Positions 46,500 through 55,284 of a DNA stretch of 64,000 bases are shown in pieces; positions within the stretch are counted from its first letter, which is position 1, and every line of letters starts with the position of its first letter. Source of the DNA: Rhizobium cauense. GTDB taxonomy: Bacteria; Pseudomonadota; Alphaproteobacteria; Rhizobiales; Rhizobiaceae. Under the pieces are notes generated by a model. It was not told where the DNA came from, ran no database searches, and saw nothing but the letters and a program-made list of their open reading frames with translations. The position numbers and the translations under genes were made by a program. Where the stretch lies: positions 62,001-126,000 of the forward strand of contig NZ_JAEUAT010000002.1 in assembly GCF_019511525.1 (NCBI RefSeq), read 5' to 3'.

Positions 46500-47832
46500 A
46501 TCCGCGGCAGGTAGGTTCGGTAGTCGAAGTCCGATACTGTGCGAAGGTAAGTGATAGCCTCTTTGCGCTTTGTGTCGCCGTAGAGCTTCTGGTAGCGCTC
46601 CCCGAATATGTCGGCGATGAAGGGGGAGGCGCGGAAAGTGTCAACCGCTGTCAGAAAGTCGTGAGTCAGTCGCGTTGTGTGTGCAGGCGTGTGCGAAGGT
46701 GTCGTCTCCTCGCCAGGATCGAGTTCGGAATCGATACCGAGCAGCATTCCACCTAGAATGGCTGCCAGCAGCAGATATGGGTTCGCATCGGCACCCGCGA
46801 CGCGATGTTCGACGCGCGCAGCCGGGCCATCGAGATCAGGTATGCGAACCGCCGTGCCGCGATGACCGCAACCCCAGGTCAGGTCGACCGGAGCAAACGA
46901 GCCGGGCTGGAAACGTCGGTAGGAATTGGCAAACGGCGCGAAGATGAGTTGTGCATCGCGAAGGGTTTGGAGCAGACCGGCGCAGACGGATTTCAGTTTT
47001 CGCGGATCGTCGCCTTTGGCATCGAGGATGTTCCTTCCATCCTTGTCGACGACACTGGCATGCACGTGAAGACCAGAACCCGCATGGTCGGAGTAGGGTT
47101 TGGCCATGCAGGTGGATTTCAGTCCGTGCTGGCGGGCCGCCTGTTCAACAACGCGCTTCAGATAGATGCAGTCGTCGGCAGCAGCGAGCGCGTCTGGCCG
47201 ATGCAGCAGGTTGATCTCGAACTGTCCCGGCCCGAATTCCGCCGTTGTGGCATCTGCCGGCAGGCCTTGCGCCTTCGCATAGGCGCGCACCGTCTGCAGA
47301 TAGTCATCGAGCGCATCGACGGCGCTCATGTCGTAGAGCTGGAAGCCATTCGGCTCGCCGCGATAGGTCAGGCTTGTCGGAGGTGAGGGGCGACCTGTGT
47401 CACGCCAATTGGGCTGGACGACGTAAAATTCGAGTTCGGTTGCAACAACGGGCGTCAGGCCGCGGTTCTCATACCGTTTCAGAACGGATTCAAGGATAGC
47501 CCGGGGGTCCATGAAGCTCGGCGTGCCGTCGAACTCGTGCATGGTTGCAAGAACCTGCATTGAGGCATCGGCGTCAGGCTGCGTTTGTCCGGAATGCAAT
47601 TGCCGTCCGGATCGCCGACGGAAAGCGAGAGGCCGGTGATGTCGTCGTTGTCGTCGCCCCAGATGTCGAGCGACTGCGTGGAAGAGGGCAGGCGGACTTC
47701 TCCAGCCCAGATCTTCTTCTGTGCGTCGAGCGGAATCTGTTTACCGCGCAGGTCACCATTCATGCCGACGAGCAGGAGCTCAATGCGCGGGTCGCCGCTC
47801 GCTGCCGGACTGTGAATCTTGTCGTCTGCCAT
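46496..47832 (-). pseudogene. Glutamine-synthetase-family gene (gamma-glutamylputrescine synthetase-like), frameshifted
   Basis: The N-terminal part starts at ATG 47832 (MADDKIHSPAASG) and reads GS-like sequence to SLTPMP. The frame then changes near 47563-47571, and the catalytic part continues from ASMQVLATMHEFDGTPSF to the stop at 46496. The usual link (a short segment beginning with a tryptophan after TPxP) is missing. The junction falls on CCGATGCCT, which reads PMP in the first frame and DA in the second, suggesting a slipped deletion of 3n+1 bases between direct repeats. Family motifs such as ATELEFYVV and SGLHVHASV are otherwise intact. Divergent from an aminotransferase, it would have served putrescine use. 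A sequencing error cannot be excluded. Confidence 0.75.
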
Positions 47833-47914
47833 GATCTTGAAAATCCTGCCGGAGAAGGCCAAGGTCGTAGCCCATTGGGAAGAGGCTTTCAATTCCGAAG
47901 GTGTTTTGCAAATC

Positions 47915-49279
47915 ATGTCTGATACTTACGCACGCTCGAACCTTGCAGCCATCGATGCTGCGCATCACCTGCATCCGTTCTCGGATATGGGAAAGCTGAA
48001 TGCCGACGGCACCCGTATCATTCAGCGCGGTGAGGGCGTTTACATCTGGGACGCTCAGGGCAAGCGGTATCTTGATGGCTTTGCTGGTTTGTGGTGCGTC
48101 AATGTCGGGTACGGACGCAAGGAGATCACCGATGCTGTCGCCCGACAAATGAACGAGCTGCCTTACTACAATACCTTCTTCGGCACGACGACCACGCCGA
48201 CGACGCTCCTCGCCGAGAAGGTCACATCCCACGCTGGGCCGCATTTCAACCACGTATTCTTCACCGGTTCGGGTTCTGAGGCGAACGACACATGGTTCCG
48301 GATGGCACGCGTCTATTGGAGCGCGGTGGGTAAACCCTCGAAGAAGATCGTCATCGCCCGCAAGAACGGTTATCACGGCTCAACGGTTGCCGGCGCCAGC
48401 CTCGGCGGCATGAAATACATGCATGAGCAGGGCGACCTGCCGATACCGGGCATTGTCCACGTCGGACAACCCTACTGGTATGGGGAGGGCGGTGAGCTGT
48501 CTCCGTCCGAATTCGGGCTGAAGGTTGCGCGCGAGCTGGAAGCGAAGATCGATGAACTCGGCGAGGAGAATGTCGCGGCGTTCGTGGCGGAGCCGATCCA
48601 GGGTGCCGCAGGCGTGATCATCCCACCCGACACCTACTGGCCGGAGATCGCCCGCATCTGCAGGTCGCGCAACATCCTTCTTGTCTGCGATGAAGTGATC
48701 TGCGGCTTCGGCCGCCTCGGGGAATGGTTCGGTCACCAGTACTATGGCGTGGAACCGGATCTGGCTCCGATCGCAAAGGGCCTCTCCTCGGGTTATCTCC
48801 CAATCGGTGGGGTGCTTGTCGGGGACCGTGTCGCCGACGTTTTGATCAACGAAGTCGGCGATTTCAATCACGGTTTTACTTCTTCTGGTCACCCGGTATG
48901 CGCCGCCGCAGCTCTGGAAAATCTGCGTATCCTCGAGGATGAAAAGATCGTCCAACGCGTCCGTGGCGACATAGGCCCTTATTTTGGCAAGGTGTGGGGC
49001 GCGCTCGCTGAGCACGATCTGGTAGGAGAGGCCGTGAGCGTCGGCCTGATGGGCGCTCTTCAATTGACCGAGGACAAGGCAAACCGCGTCCGCTTCGAAA
49101 AGCCGGATGCCATCGGCGCGCTTGTGCGCAACCATGCTCTCGCAAACGGGCTTGTTCTGCGCGCGACGGGAGACCGCATGCTGGCGTCACCGCCGCTCGT
49201 GATTTCCCACGACGAGGTGGACGAGATGGCGCGGATCGCGAAAATTGCGCTTGATGCCGCGTGGAAAGAGTTGCGGTAG
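47915..49279 (+). CDS. Class III omega-aminotransferase, putrescine-pyruvate type
   Basis: The ATG at 47915 (MSDTYARSNLAAIDAAHHLHP) gives 454 residues. It is a fold-type I class III PLP enzyme. K288 in APIAKGLSSGYLPIG is the PLP lysine, and LLVCDEVICGFGRLG carries the cofactor aspartate. It resembles SpuC/putrescine- or beta-alanine-pyruvate aminotransferases. It is divergent (82-base spacer) from a gamma-glutamylputrescine synthetase-like gene, a pairing common in polyamine catabolism. The exact amine donor is inferred. Confidence 0.88.
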   Translation: MSDTYARSNLAAIDAAHHLHPFSDMGKLNADGTRIIQRGEGVYIWDAQGKRYLDGFAGLWCVNVGYGRKEITDAVARQMNELPYYNTFFGTTTTPTTLLAEKVTSHAGPHFNHVFFTGSGSEANDTWFRMARVYWSAVGKPSKKIVIARKNGYHGSTVAGASLGGMKYMHEQGDLPIPGIVHVGQPYWYGEGGELSPSEFGLKVARELEAKIDELGEENVAAFVAEPIQGAAGVIIPPDTYWPEIARICRSRNILLVCDEVICGFGRLGEWFGHQYYGVEPDLAPIAKGLSSGYLPIGGVLVGDRVADVLINEVGDFNHGFTSSGHPVCAAAALENLRILEDEKIVQRVRGDIGPYFGKVWGALAEHDLVGEAVSVGLMGALQLTEDKANRVRFEKPDAIGALVRNHALANGLVLRATGDRMLASPPLVISHDEVDEMARIAKIALDAAWKELR

Positions 49280-49292
49280 AAGAGTGTCGTGG

Positions 49293-50789
49293 CTAGCGGG
49301 GATAGATCCACGCGTAGCCGAAAAGGCGCTGGTCTTCCGGTCGACCGCGAACGTATCCGACGCTCATGTGCTTCACCGGCACGTTGGCGTATTGGGGGCC
49401 AAGGTTCGTCTGGACCCACGCACCCAACTCCGGCTGAAGTGTCGTCCCCTCCTCGGAAGCGAGCCAAACCGCTAGTATCGGCTTCTCTGCTGTCCACTCA
49501 TAGTCGACCTCGAGATTGCCAAAAAACGTGCAAAGGGTCGGGACGTCGGGCAGTTGCAGATGCAGGTTGCCGGATGCGAGCCAGCCGTCGGTCAACACCA
49601 GCCCAGGACGCTTGCCTTCCTCCGCCAGAATCCGGCTGACGAACTCTTCGTAAGGCGCGTTATAGGCTTCCGGCCGACCGAAAAGTGTCGGTACGTTGGC
49701 GCGGACGAAAACGAGCGACGGCACGATGATCATCACGGCAAGCGGCACGACAAGGAAACGCTTGGCGAAATCCTCGGCCCGAATGCCGCGCGCCTGCATT
49801 TTCAGGCAGAATGCGATCGGCATGAGGAAGAGGAAAGGTAGCACCCAACGATCGCGCATGGATGTTATGCCGATGGCGAAAACCAGCAGCAGAACCTGCA
49901 GGCCAATGGTCAGAAATATCGTGTCGAAAAAGTGAGCCCAGACCGTCGTCGGGCGCAAGTTCAGCAGAAACTTCTTGCCAAAGATGATCGCATAAACCGC
50001 AACAAGAGGAGCCATGATCACGAGGATCTGCCCGAAAAATTCGGTAGGTCCCTTGATCAGCTTTGCGAGCGCACCCGTAGGTGCCTCCTGCGCCATGGTA
50101 TTCAGAGTACGGCTTGCAGCGAGGCCAAGATTGTCGAGAAGCCAAAGGCCGTGCGGTAAAAAGATGAGGACCGCGATAGCCAACGACAGCAGGAAGCGTC
50201 GATCAAGTAGCCGCTTCAGGCCTTCCGGATGCAGCAGAACCGCAATAAGCGCGCCAGACACGACAAGCGTAAAATTGTACTTCGTCAGCATGCCGAGACC
50301 AAGCGTGACGCCGATCATCACGTAGGAAAGCAGCGACGGTGCCTTCAGCGTCCCGATGATGCTGTAGAGAAGCAGGTTGATCATCAGCATCTGGGCGACC
50401 GTATGGGTCAGGTCCCGTTGTGCCTGCCAGAACATCTGCGGAATCGCGAACAGGGAAAGCGTTGCTATGGCCGCAAACAATCGGTCGTCGAGCACGAGCT
50501 TTGCGAGCTTGTAGTAGCTCAGAAAAAGCAGAAACAGGACCAGGTTCTTGGCTGCCGCAATCGTTGCGACCGACAGCCCGAATGCGGACACCACTATGGC
50601 CTGGAACCAGTTGTAGAGCGGCGGCTGGGTGTCGTAACCGGCCACAAGCCATTGGGAGAACAACGCTTGCTGGGATTCATCCACTCGCAGGCCGTTTGGC
50701 ACAAGCAGACGGACGATGAAGCTGGCAATGAAATAGAGGGCCAGCAGTAGGACAACAGTGTCCGGCTTGCGAGCCAGAAGATTACGCAT
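49293..50789 (-). CDS. GT39-family integral membrane glycosyltransferase (ArnT/Rgt-like)
   Basis: A 498-residue protein. The ATG at 50789 follows GGAAG at 5 bases and overlaps the upstream GT2 gene by 8 bases; an ATG at 50801 is possible. About eleven membrane helices are followed by a soluble C-terminal domain of about 120 residues. The first periplasmic loop has the family's catalytic-acid stretch (LRVDESQQALFSQW) and DTQPPLYNWFQ. These enzymes move a sugar from a polyprenyl-phosphate donor to lipid A or core lipopolysaccharide. In Rhizobium the Rgt enzymes transfer galacturonic acid. The sugar here is unknown. Confidence 0.85.
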   Translation of the reverse strand: MRNLLARKPDTVVLLLALYFIASFIVRLLVPNGLRVDESQQALFSQWLVAGYDTQPPLYNWFQAIVVSAFGLSVATIAAAKNLVLFLLFLSYYKLAKLVLDDRLFAAIATLSLFAIPQMFWQAQRDLTHTVAQMLMINLLLYSIIGTLKAPSLLSYVMIGVTLGLGMLTKYNFTLVVSGALIAVLLHPEGLKRLLDRRFLLSLAIAVLIFLPHGLWLLDNLGLAASRTLNTMAQEAPTGALAKLIKGPTEFFGQILVIMAPLVAVYAIIFGKKFLLNLRPTTVWAHFFDTIFLTIGLQVLLLVFAIGITSMRDRWVLPFLFLMPIAFCLKMQARGIRAEDFAKRFLVVPLAVMIIVPSLVFVRANVPTLFGRPEAYNAPYEEFVSRILAEEGKRPGLVLTDGWLASGNLHLQLPDVPTLCTFFGNLEVDYEWTAEKPILAVWLASEEGTTLQPELGAWVQTNLGPQYANVPVKHMSVGYVRGRPEDQRLFGYAWIYPR

Positions 50790-51798
50790 TCTCACTTCCA
50801 TCGAAGACTTGGCGGACGATGTAGTTCGGCGACGCGTCGTCGCGGTAGTAGGTGCGGGCGATCATCTCGGAAAGAATGCCTGTCGTGATCAGCTGGACCG
50901 AGGAGAGCATGAAGACGATGCCGACCATCAGCATCGGACGCGTGCCAATGTCGTTGCCCAGGATGAACTTGTCGACAAAGAGATACAGCATGATCAGCGC
51001 GGAGATTGCACCGAGGCCAAGACCAAGCGAGCCGAAGAAGTGACCCGGCCGCGCCTTGTAGCGCATGAAGAACATGACAGAGAGTAGGTCGAGGATGACG
51101 CGGAAGGTGCGCGAGATGCCGTACTTGGATTGTCCGTGCTGGCGGGCATGGTGGGTCACGACCATTTCGCCAATACGTGAGCTAGGCACCACTCCTGCGA
51201 CCCAGGCCGGGATGAAGCGGTGCATCTCGCCCATCAGCTTGACCTGCTTGATGACCGACGCGCGGTAGATCTTCAGGCTGCAGCCATAGTCGTGCAGCTT
51301 CACCCCGGTGATGCGACCGATCAGGTAGTTGGCGCACCAGGATGGAATCTTGCGCAGGAGCAAGCCGTCCTGTCTGTTCTTTCGCCAGCCGACAAGGAGG
51401 TCCAGTTGGCGACGCTCGAGTTCAGCTACCATTGAGGGGATGTCTTTCGGGTCGTTCTGAAGATCGCCGTCCATCGTGGCTATCAACCGGCCGGTGGCGG
51501 CGTCGATGCCGGCCTGCATCGCAGCTGTCTGACCGAAATTGCGCTGCAGCTCTACAATCCTGAGCTCGAGTCCCTCGCGGCCGATATGCTTGCGCGCATT
51601 GGCCAGTGTTGCATCCGTGCTGCCGTCGTCGATCAGGATCAGTTCCCAGCGATCGGGATAGCTGGCCATTGCCACGCAGACCCGATCGACAAGCGGACCG
51701 ACGCTCTCTTCCTCGTTGAAGACGGGCACCACCACCGACAGTTCCACGGGGCGCACTGCCTCCACGATGCCCTGGCGCGAGTCTGCCGTTGTCTGCAC
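50782..51798 (-). CDS. GT2 polyprenyl-phosphate glycosyltransferase (ArnC/RgtE-like)
   Basis: A 338-residue protein starting at GTG 51798, with AGGAG about 9 bases upstream. The GT-A domain (about 15-230) shows LSVVVPVFNEEESVGPLV, the DXD-type ATMDGDLQNDPKD and QLDLLVGWRKNRQDG. Two C-terminal membrane helices (about 250-275 and 285-310) anchor it. It makes a lipid-linked sugar on the cytoplasmic face, the donor for the GT39 enzyme encoded downstream (8-base overlap). Similar to ArnC, DPM1 and RgtE. The sugar is not determinable by eye. Confidence 0.88.
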   Translation of the reverse strand: MQTTADSRQGIVEAVRPVELSVVVPVFNEEESVGPLVDRVCVAMASYPDRWELILIDDGSTDATLANARKHIGREGLELRIVELQRNFGQTAAMQAGIDAATGRLIATMDGDLQNDPKDIPSMVAELERRQLDLLVGWRKNRQDGLLLRKIPSWCANYLIGRITGVKLHDYGCSLKIYRASVIKQVKLMGEMHRFIPAWVAGVVPSSRIGEMVVTHHARQHGQSKYGISRTFRVILDLLSVMFFMRYKARPGHFFGSLGLGLGAISALIMLYLFVDKFILGNDIGTRPMLMVGIVFMLSSVQLITTGILSEMIARTYYRDDASPNYIVRQVFDGSENA

Positions 51799-51865
51799 GT
51801 TCGATTTCTCCTACAAGGCGCACGGTGGCAGGCGCCAAGCCGCGATAGTCAGGAAAGCCTAGTAT
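51799..51865. promoter_or_regulatory. Short divergent promoter region of the glycosyl-transfer set
   Basis: 67 bases between the GT2 gene (left) and the flippase-like gene (right). Both promoters must fit here or overlap the coding ends, so the two units are probably controlled together. No motif stands out. Confidence 0.35.
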
Positions 51866-52828
51866 ATGAAGTCTCCGGTTGTTGCCAGCCGACAATCCTG
51901 GTTTCTGCGCAATCGAATGACGCTGCTGACGATCACGATCGTGGCGGCCTATGCGCTCTTCATTCAATGGTTCTGGGGCTGGCCGGCAATTCTTGGGCAA
52001 TGGGCTGCGATTGGCGTGGTTCCGGTGATCTGCGCTCTGGCCTTGCTGTCCGGCACCTACTTTCTCAGGACCTGGCGCATCTACGACTATTTTCCGCGCG
52101 AAACCGCGGGCCGCTTCGGGGTTTTGTTCCGCGTCACGCAGATACACAATCTCCTGAACGTCATGTTGCCGTTTCGAACCGGCGAGACCAGCTTTCCGGT
52201 CTTGATGCGTACTGAGTTCGGTATCCCGCTGGCGCGCGGAACGTCGGCGCTTCTGGTGATGCGACTGCTTGATCTGCACGCTTTGCTGGCTGCCGCCGGG
52301 ATAGGTTTTGCGATCGCGTCTCCGCACAAGGTCATTGCGTGGCTCTTTTGGATGGCTTTCCTGGCGCTTCCAGTGATCGCCTTTGCGCTCAGGCAACCCT
52401 TGTTGCGGATTGCGAGCCGGCTGCTACCCGCCAAGGCGCAAAAGCTTGTGGCCGAGATCGAGCGGGGGCTCCCTGTGGACGCCATGGCCTTCACGCGTGC
52501 GTGGGCGATGACCGTCATCAACTGGCTCGTTAAGGTACTGGTACTCGCCTGGGCCCTCAACCTCATGGGCGTGATGCCAACGGCGGCAAGCTTCGGTGGC
52601 GCGCTTGGCGGTGAACTCTCCTCGGTACTCCCCGTGCATGCTCCCGGAGGCGTCGGCACCTATCCTGCCGGCATAACAGCTGGCGCCGTTGCTCTGGGCG
52701 CATCCAGCGAAAAGACCGCACTCGCTGCCTTGGCACAGGCAAGCATCAATGCACATCTGCTGGTCATCGTCTCGGCCCTGACAGGTACGGCAATATCATT
52801 GCCCCTGGGTCGCAACCGAAAGCTCTGA
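51866..52828 (+). CDS. Flippase-like membrane protein (LPG synthase TM-domain/UPF0104 family)
   Basis: A 320-residue protein with about eight hydrophobic helices. The family stretches are visible as RVTQIHNLLNVMLPFRTGETSF and LPVHAPGGVGTYPAG. Members of this fold include the membrane part of MprF and proteins proposed to move lipid-linked sugars across the membrane. Divergent placement beside a GT2 and a GT39 gene fits a role in flipping the polyprenyl-phosphate sugar. It overlaps the convergent sigma-factor gene by 33 bases. Confidence 0.82.
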   Translation: MKSPVVASRQSWFLRNRMTLLTITIVAAYALFIQWFWGWPAILGQWAAIGVVPVICALALLSGTYFLRTWRIYDYFPRETAGRFGVLFRVTQIHNLLNVMLPFRTGETSFPVLMRTEFGIPLARGTSALLVMRLLDLHALLAAAGIGFAIASPHKVIAWLFWMAFLALPVIAFALRQPLLRIASRLLPAKAQKLVAEIERGLPVDAMAFTRAWAMTVINWLVKVLVLAWALNLMGVMPTAASFGGALGGELSSVLPVHAPGGVGTYPAGITAGAVALGASSEKTALAALAQASINAHLLVIVSALTGTAISLPLGRNRKL

Positions 52829-54040
52829 GATTCGTTTCGTCAGAAATGTCCGCTCAGGTGCCTGCTGGCAGAGCCTGAGCGCTGTCTCGTAGGCCAGAAT
52901 CGCCTCTGCCTTCTGCCCCAGCTGCCTTAGGAAGTCGGCGCGTGCCGAATGCGCAAGATGGTAGCTCTCCAGGTTCCTCGTCTGCAGGATGGCGTCAACG
53001 AGCTGCAGACCTCTTTCTGCTCCCTCCACCATTGCCACAGCGACTGCCCTGTTGAGCTCGGCAATCGGCGACGGCTGAGCCGACAGCAGGAGATCGTAGT
53101 AGCTGACGATACGACGCCAGTCGGTTTTCTCTGACGTTTCGGCCCGTGCGTGTTCTGCCGCGATAGCAGCCTGCAGCGTATAGATACCGACCTCCCCACT
53201 TCGCATGGCTCCTTCGAGGCATCCAAGGCCTTCCAGAATCTTTTCACGGTCCCAAAGCTTGCGATCCTGATCAGCCAGGAGAACGAGAGCTCCCTCCGGA
53301 CCGCGCCGAGCAGCGCGACGCGAGTCCTGGAGAAGCAGGAGGGCGAGCAGCCCGGAGACATCAGGATGTGGCAGGAGGCGCGCCACAAGCCGTGTAAGAC
53401 GGATGGCTTCCGAGGTCAGATCGGCGCGGACCACTTCTTCGCCTGTTGAGGCGGAATAGCCCTCGTTGAAAACCAGGTAGATCACATGCAGCACCCGGTC
53501 GAGCCGTTCCGGCAACTCGTGGCGCTCAGGCACCTCGTAGGGAATTTTCGCTGTGCGGATCTTGTTCTTCGCGCGCACGATACGCTGTGCCACGGTTGGG
53601 GCTGGGACGAGAAACGCGTGAGCAATCTCTTCAGTCGTAAGCCCGCATATCTCGCGGAGCGCCATCGCCATCTGCGCATCGGCTGGTATGACTGGATGGC
53701 AGCAGGTGAAGATCAGGCGGAGCATGTCATCTTCGATCAGGTCCACGTTGCCGATCTCCGTCTCATCGAAAGATCCGTACAGACTTTCCTCTATATCCTT
53801 CACAGACCCGTCGAAACGGGACCGGCGTCGGATGTGGTCGATCGCGCGAAATCGTCCGGCGGAAACAAGCCAGGCGAAGGGATTTGCTGGAACACCATCG
53901 CGAGGCCATGTCCGTGCGGCAGCAGCAAACGCGTCGTGTAGGGCTTCTTCAGCTCGGTCGAAGTCGCCGAGGAGGCGGATGAGTGTCGCAAGGACCCGGC
54001 GAGACTGCGATCGATAGATATCCTCGATCAAACGTTCCAA
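52796..54040 (-). CDS. ECF sigma factor of the ECF42 type (with C-terminal extension)
   Basis: A 414-residue sigma factor starting at TTG 54040. GGAG, overlapping the stop of the previous gene, lies about 8 bases upstream. Sigma region 2 is at about 10-75 (LLGDFDRAEEALHDAF, WLVSAGRFRAIDHIRR) and region 4 at about 120-170 (LTTEEIAHAFLVPAPTVAQR). A long C-terminal domain of about 230 residues, with YLVFNEGYSAS and LLLLQDSRRAARR, replaces an anti-sigma partner. This architecture and the upstream DGPF genes define group ECF42. The extension is thought to control activity. Targets include its own operon (see the promoter entry). Three bases separate it from the last DGPF gene. Confidence 0.93.
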   Translation of the reverse strand: MERLIEDIYRSQSRRVLATLIRLLGDFDRAEEALHDAFAAAARTWPRDGVPANPFAWLVSAGRFRAIDHIRRRSRFDGSVKDIEESLYGSFDETEIGNVDLIEDDMLRLIFTCCHPVIPADAQMAMALREICGLTTEEIAHAFLVPAPTVAQRIVRAKNKIRTAKIPYEVPERHELPERLDRVLHVIYLVFNEGYSASTGEEVVRADLTSEAIRLTRLVARLLPHPDVSGLLALLLLQDSRRAARRGPEGALVLLADQDRKLWDREKILEGLGCLEGAMRSGEVGIYTLQAAIAAEHARAETSEKTDWRRIVSYYDLLLSAQPSPIAELNRAVAVAMVEGAERGLQLVDAILQTRNLESYHLAHSARADFLRQLGQKAEAILAYETALRLCQQAPERTFLTKRISELSVATQGQ

Positions 54041-54043
54041 GGC

Positions 54044-54403
54044 TTACTCCGGCAGCGTCAGCATCCGCACCGGGCGGACCTCTACAGCGCCAAAACGGGC
54101 GCAGGGAATTCCAGCAGCAATAGTTGTCGCCTCATTCATGTCGGACGCATCGATAACATACACGCCAGCCAGATGCTCCTTTGTTTCCACATAGGGGCCA
54201 TCGGTCATGCTGATCTCGTTTTTGCGTACCCTCAGAACGACGGCCTTGTCGGGTGTTTCGAGCGCGTCGGCATGGATCAGCGTGCCACGATCACTTAAGT
54301 CTTCATCAAAGCTGAAATGCGCGCGAACGACGGCTTCACTTTCGGCCACGGTCTGACGACCGTCGACATCGGCCGAGTTGTAGATAAGGCAAACGTAGCG
54401 CAT
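54044..54403 (-). CDS. YCII-related (DGPF) protein 3, DGPY variant
   Basis: A 119-residue single-domain protein of the YCII/DGPF family. The signature reads TDGPYVETKEHLAG, with tyrosine in place of the usual phenylalanine. It shares length and fold with its two upstream paralogues but is the most divergent (N terminus MRYVCLIYNSADVDG). These proteins have a ferredoxin-like fold resembling YciI hydrolases; their biochemical role is unknown. It is the last DGPF gene before the sigma factor. Confidence 0.9.
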   Translation of the reverse strand: MRYVCLIYNSADVDGRQTVAESEAVVRAHFSFDEDLSDRGTLIHADALETPDKAVVLRVRKNEISMTDGPYVETKEHLAGVYVIDASDMNEATTIAAGIPCARFGAVEVRPVRMLTLPE

Positions 54404-54407
54404 GGCC

Positions 54408-54767
54408 TCACTTCCCGTCCTTGATGGAGTAGCCGGGGCGAATCTCGATCGAAGCGTACTTCAATATCGGGAGCGTTGAGACGATCGCCTTGGCCGCCTC
54501 CATGTCGGCGGCTTCGATCACCACGAAGCCGCCAAGGTGTTCCTTGATTTCGGCGAAGGGGCCGTCCGTCGCGGTCGTGACGCCTTGCTTGATGCGGAGG
54601 GTGACGGCCGTTTCGGGTTCATGTAGCGCAAGCGCCGCCTGAAGGACGCCGCTGTCGCGCCAATGGTCATCGCTTGCGATGCACTCTTGCGTCAGCTCAT
54701 CCCATTCTTCCTGCGGCACGAGCTTGCTCTTCTCGGTATCGAACCAGATCTGGCAAAGATATCTCAT
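54408..54767 (-). CDS. YCII-related (DGPF) protein 2
   Basis: A 119-residue DGPF protein (MRYLCQIWFDTEKSK; signature ATDGPFAEIKEHLGGF). It is encoded 4 bases upstream of DGPF 3 and 10 bases downstream of DGPF 1. Residues around the signature and the C-terminal IEIRPGYSI are shared with the paralogues. Function is unknown; co-transcription with an ECF42 sigma is the family rule. Confidence 0.92.
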   Translation of the reverse strand: MRYLCQIWFDTEKSKLVPQEEWDELTQECIASDDHWRDSGVLQAALALHEPETAVTLRIKQGVTTATDGPFAEIKEHLGGFVVIEAADMEAAKAIVSTLPILKYASIEIRPGYSIKDGK

Positions 54768-54777
54768 AACGTCTTCC

Positions 54778-55137
54778 TCAATTGTTGACTGGAATGTCGT
54801 AAATCGGCCGGACTTCGACCGACCCTAGCTTCGCGAGTGGGATGCCGGCCGCAACACGAATGGCATCATTCAGATCTTTCGCGTCGATCAGAATGAAGCC
54901 GCCGAGCTGCTCTTTCGTCTCCGCAAAGGGCCCGTCCGTCACAGACATCTCGTTGTTGCGAACGCGGACGGTTACGGCATTTTTCGGCGATTGCAGCGCT
55001 TGGGCGGCGAGCATGTGCCCGCTAGCGACCAGATCGTCGTCATAGGCGAGGGAAGCCCTGTCGAGGTTCTTCCTTTCCTCATCAGTCATGGCTTCAAGCG
55101 TCGCCGGCTCGAACCACACCTGGCAAAGATATTTCAT
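54778..55137 (-). CDS. YCII-related (DGPF) protein 1
   Basis: From the ATG at 55137 (MKYLCQVWFEPATLEAM), placed 8 bases after GGGAG, the product is 119 residues, exactly the length of the two paralogues; an in-frame start at 55161 lacks this support. The signature is TDGPFAETKEQLGGF. It is the first gene of the four-gene ECF42 operon and lies just downstream of a promoter that fits the ECF42 consensus. Confidence 0.92.
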   Translation of the reverse strand: MKYLCQVWFEPATLEAMTDEERKNLDRASLAYDDDLVASGHMLAAQALQSPKNAVTVRVRNNEMSVTDGPFAETKEQLGGFILIDAKDLNDAIRVAAGIPLAKLGSVEVRPIYDIPVNN

Positions 55138-55167
55138 TGTTTGCTCTCCCCGCTGCCACAATCATTG

Positions 55168-55194
55168 GACGATCAGCCTAGGTCGATTTCGACA
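55168..55194 (-). promoter_or_regulatory. Predicted ECF42-dependent promoter of the DGPF-sigma operon
   Basis: On the minus strand TGTCGA (55194-55189) is followed by 17 bases and then CGTC (55171-55168), 31 bases before the first DGPF start. The ECF42 consensus I recall from Streptomyces work is TGTCGA at -35 and CGA/TC-type at -10. The match and position suggest positive autoregulation. Found by eye, not by a matrix scan. Confidence 0.6.
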
Positions 55195-55225
55195 TGAAGC
55201 GAAAAAAACTTTTTGAAGGAGTTTA

Positions 55226-55253
55226 GGTCGAAACGTGCGCGTCGGCTTCGACC
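55226..55253. repeat. Inverted repeat in the divergent DGPF/small-protein spacer
   Basis: GGTCGAA (55226-55232) and TTCGACC (55247-55253) form an inverted repeat with a 14-base spacer, close to the similar GGTCGATTTCGACA at 55181-55194. It may be an operator for the divergent promoters. Confidence 0.35.
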
Positions 55254-55284
55254 AAGTGTCGTCAAACGATATGGAGTAACGATC

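Noticed and set aside
47479..47599. Two separate genes for the glutamine-synthetase-like halves
   Set aside because: The second half lacks the beta-Grasp domain and a ribosome binding site at its first ATG (47599), and the halves align to one family end to end; a frameshift explains them better.
55257..55284. TGTCGT-N17-CGATC on the plus strand before the small membrane gene, as a second ECF42 promoter
   Set aside because: The -10-like element directly abuts the ATG at 55285, so transcription would begin inside the coding region, and the -35 has a mismatch.
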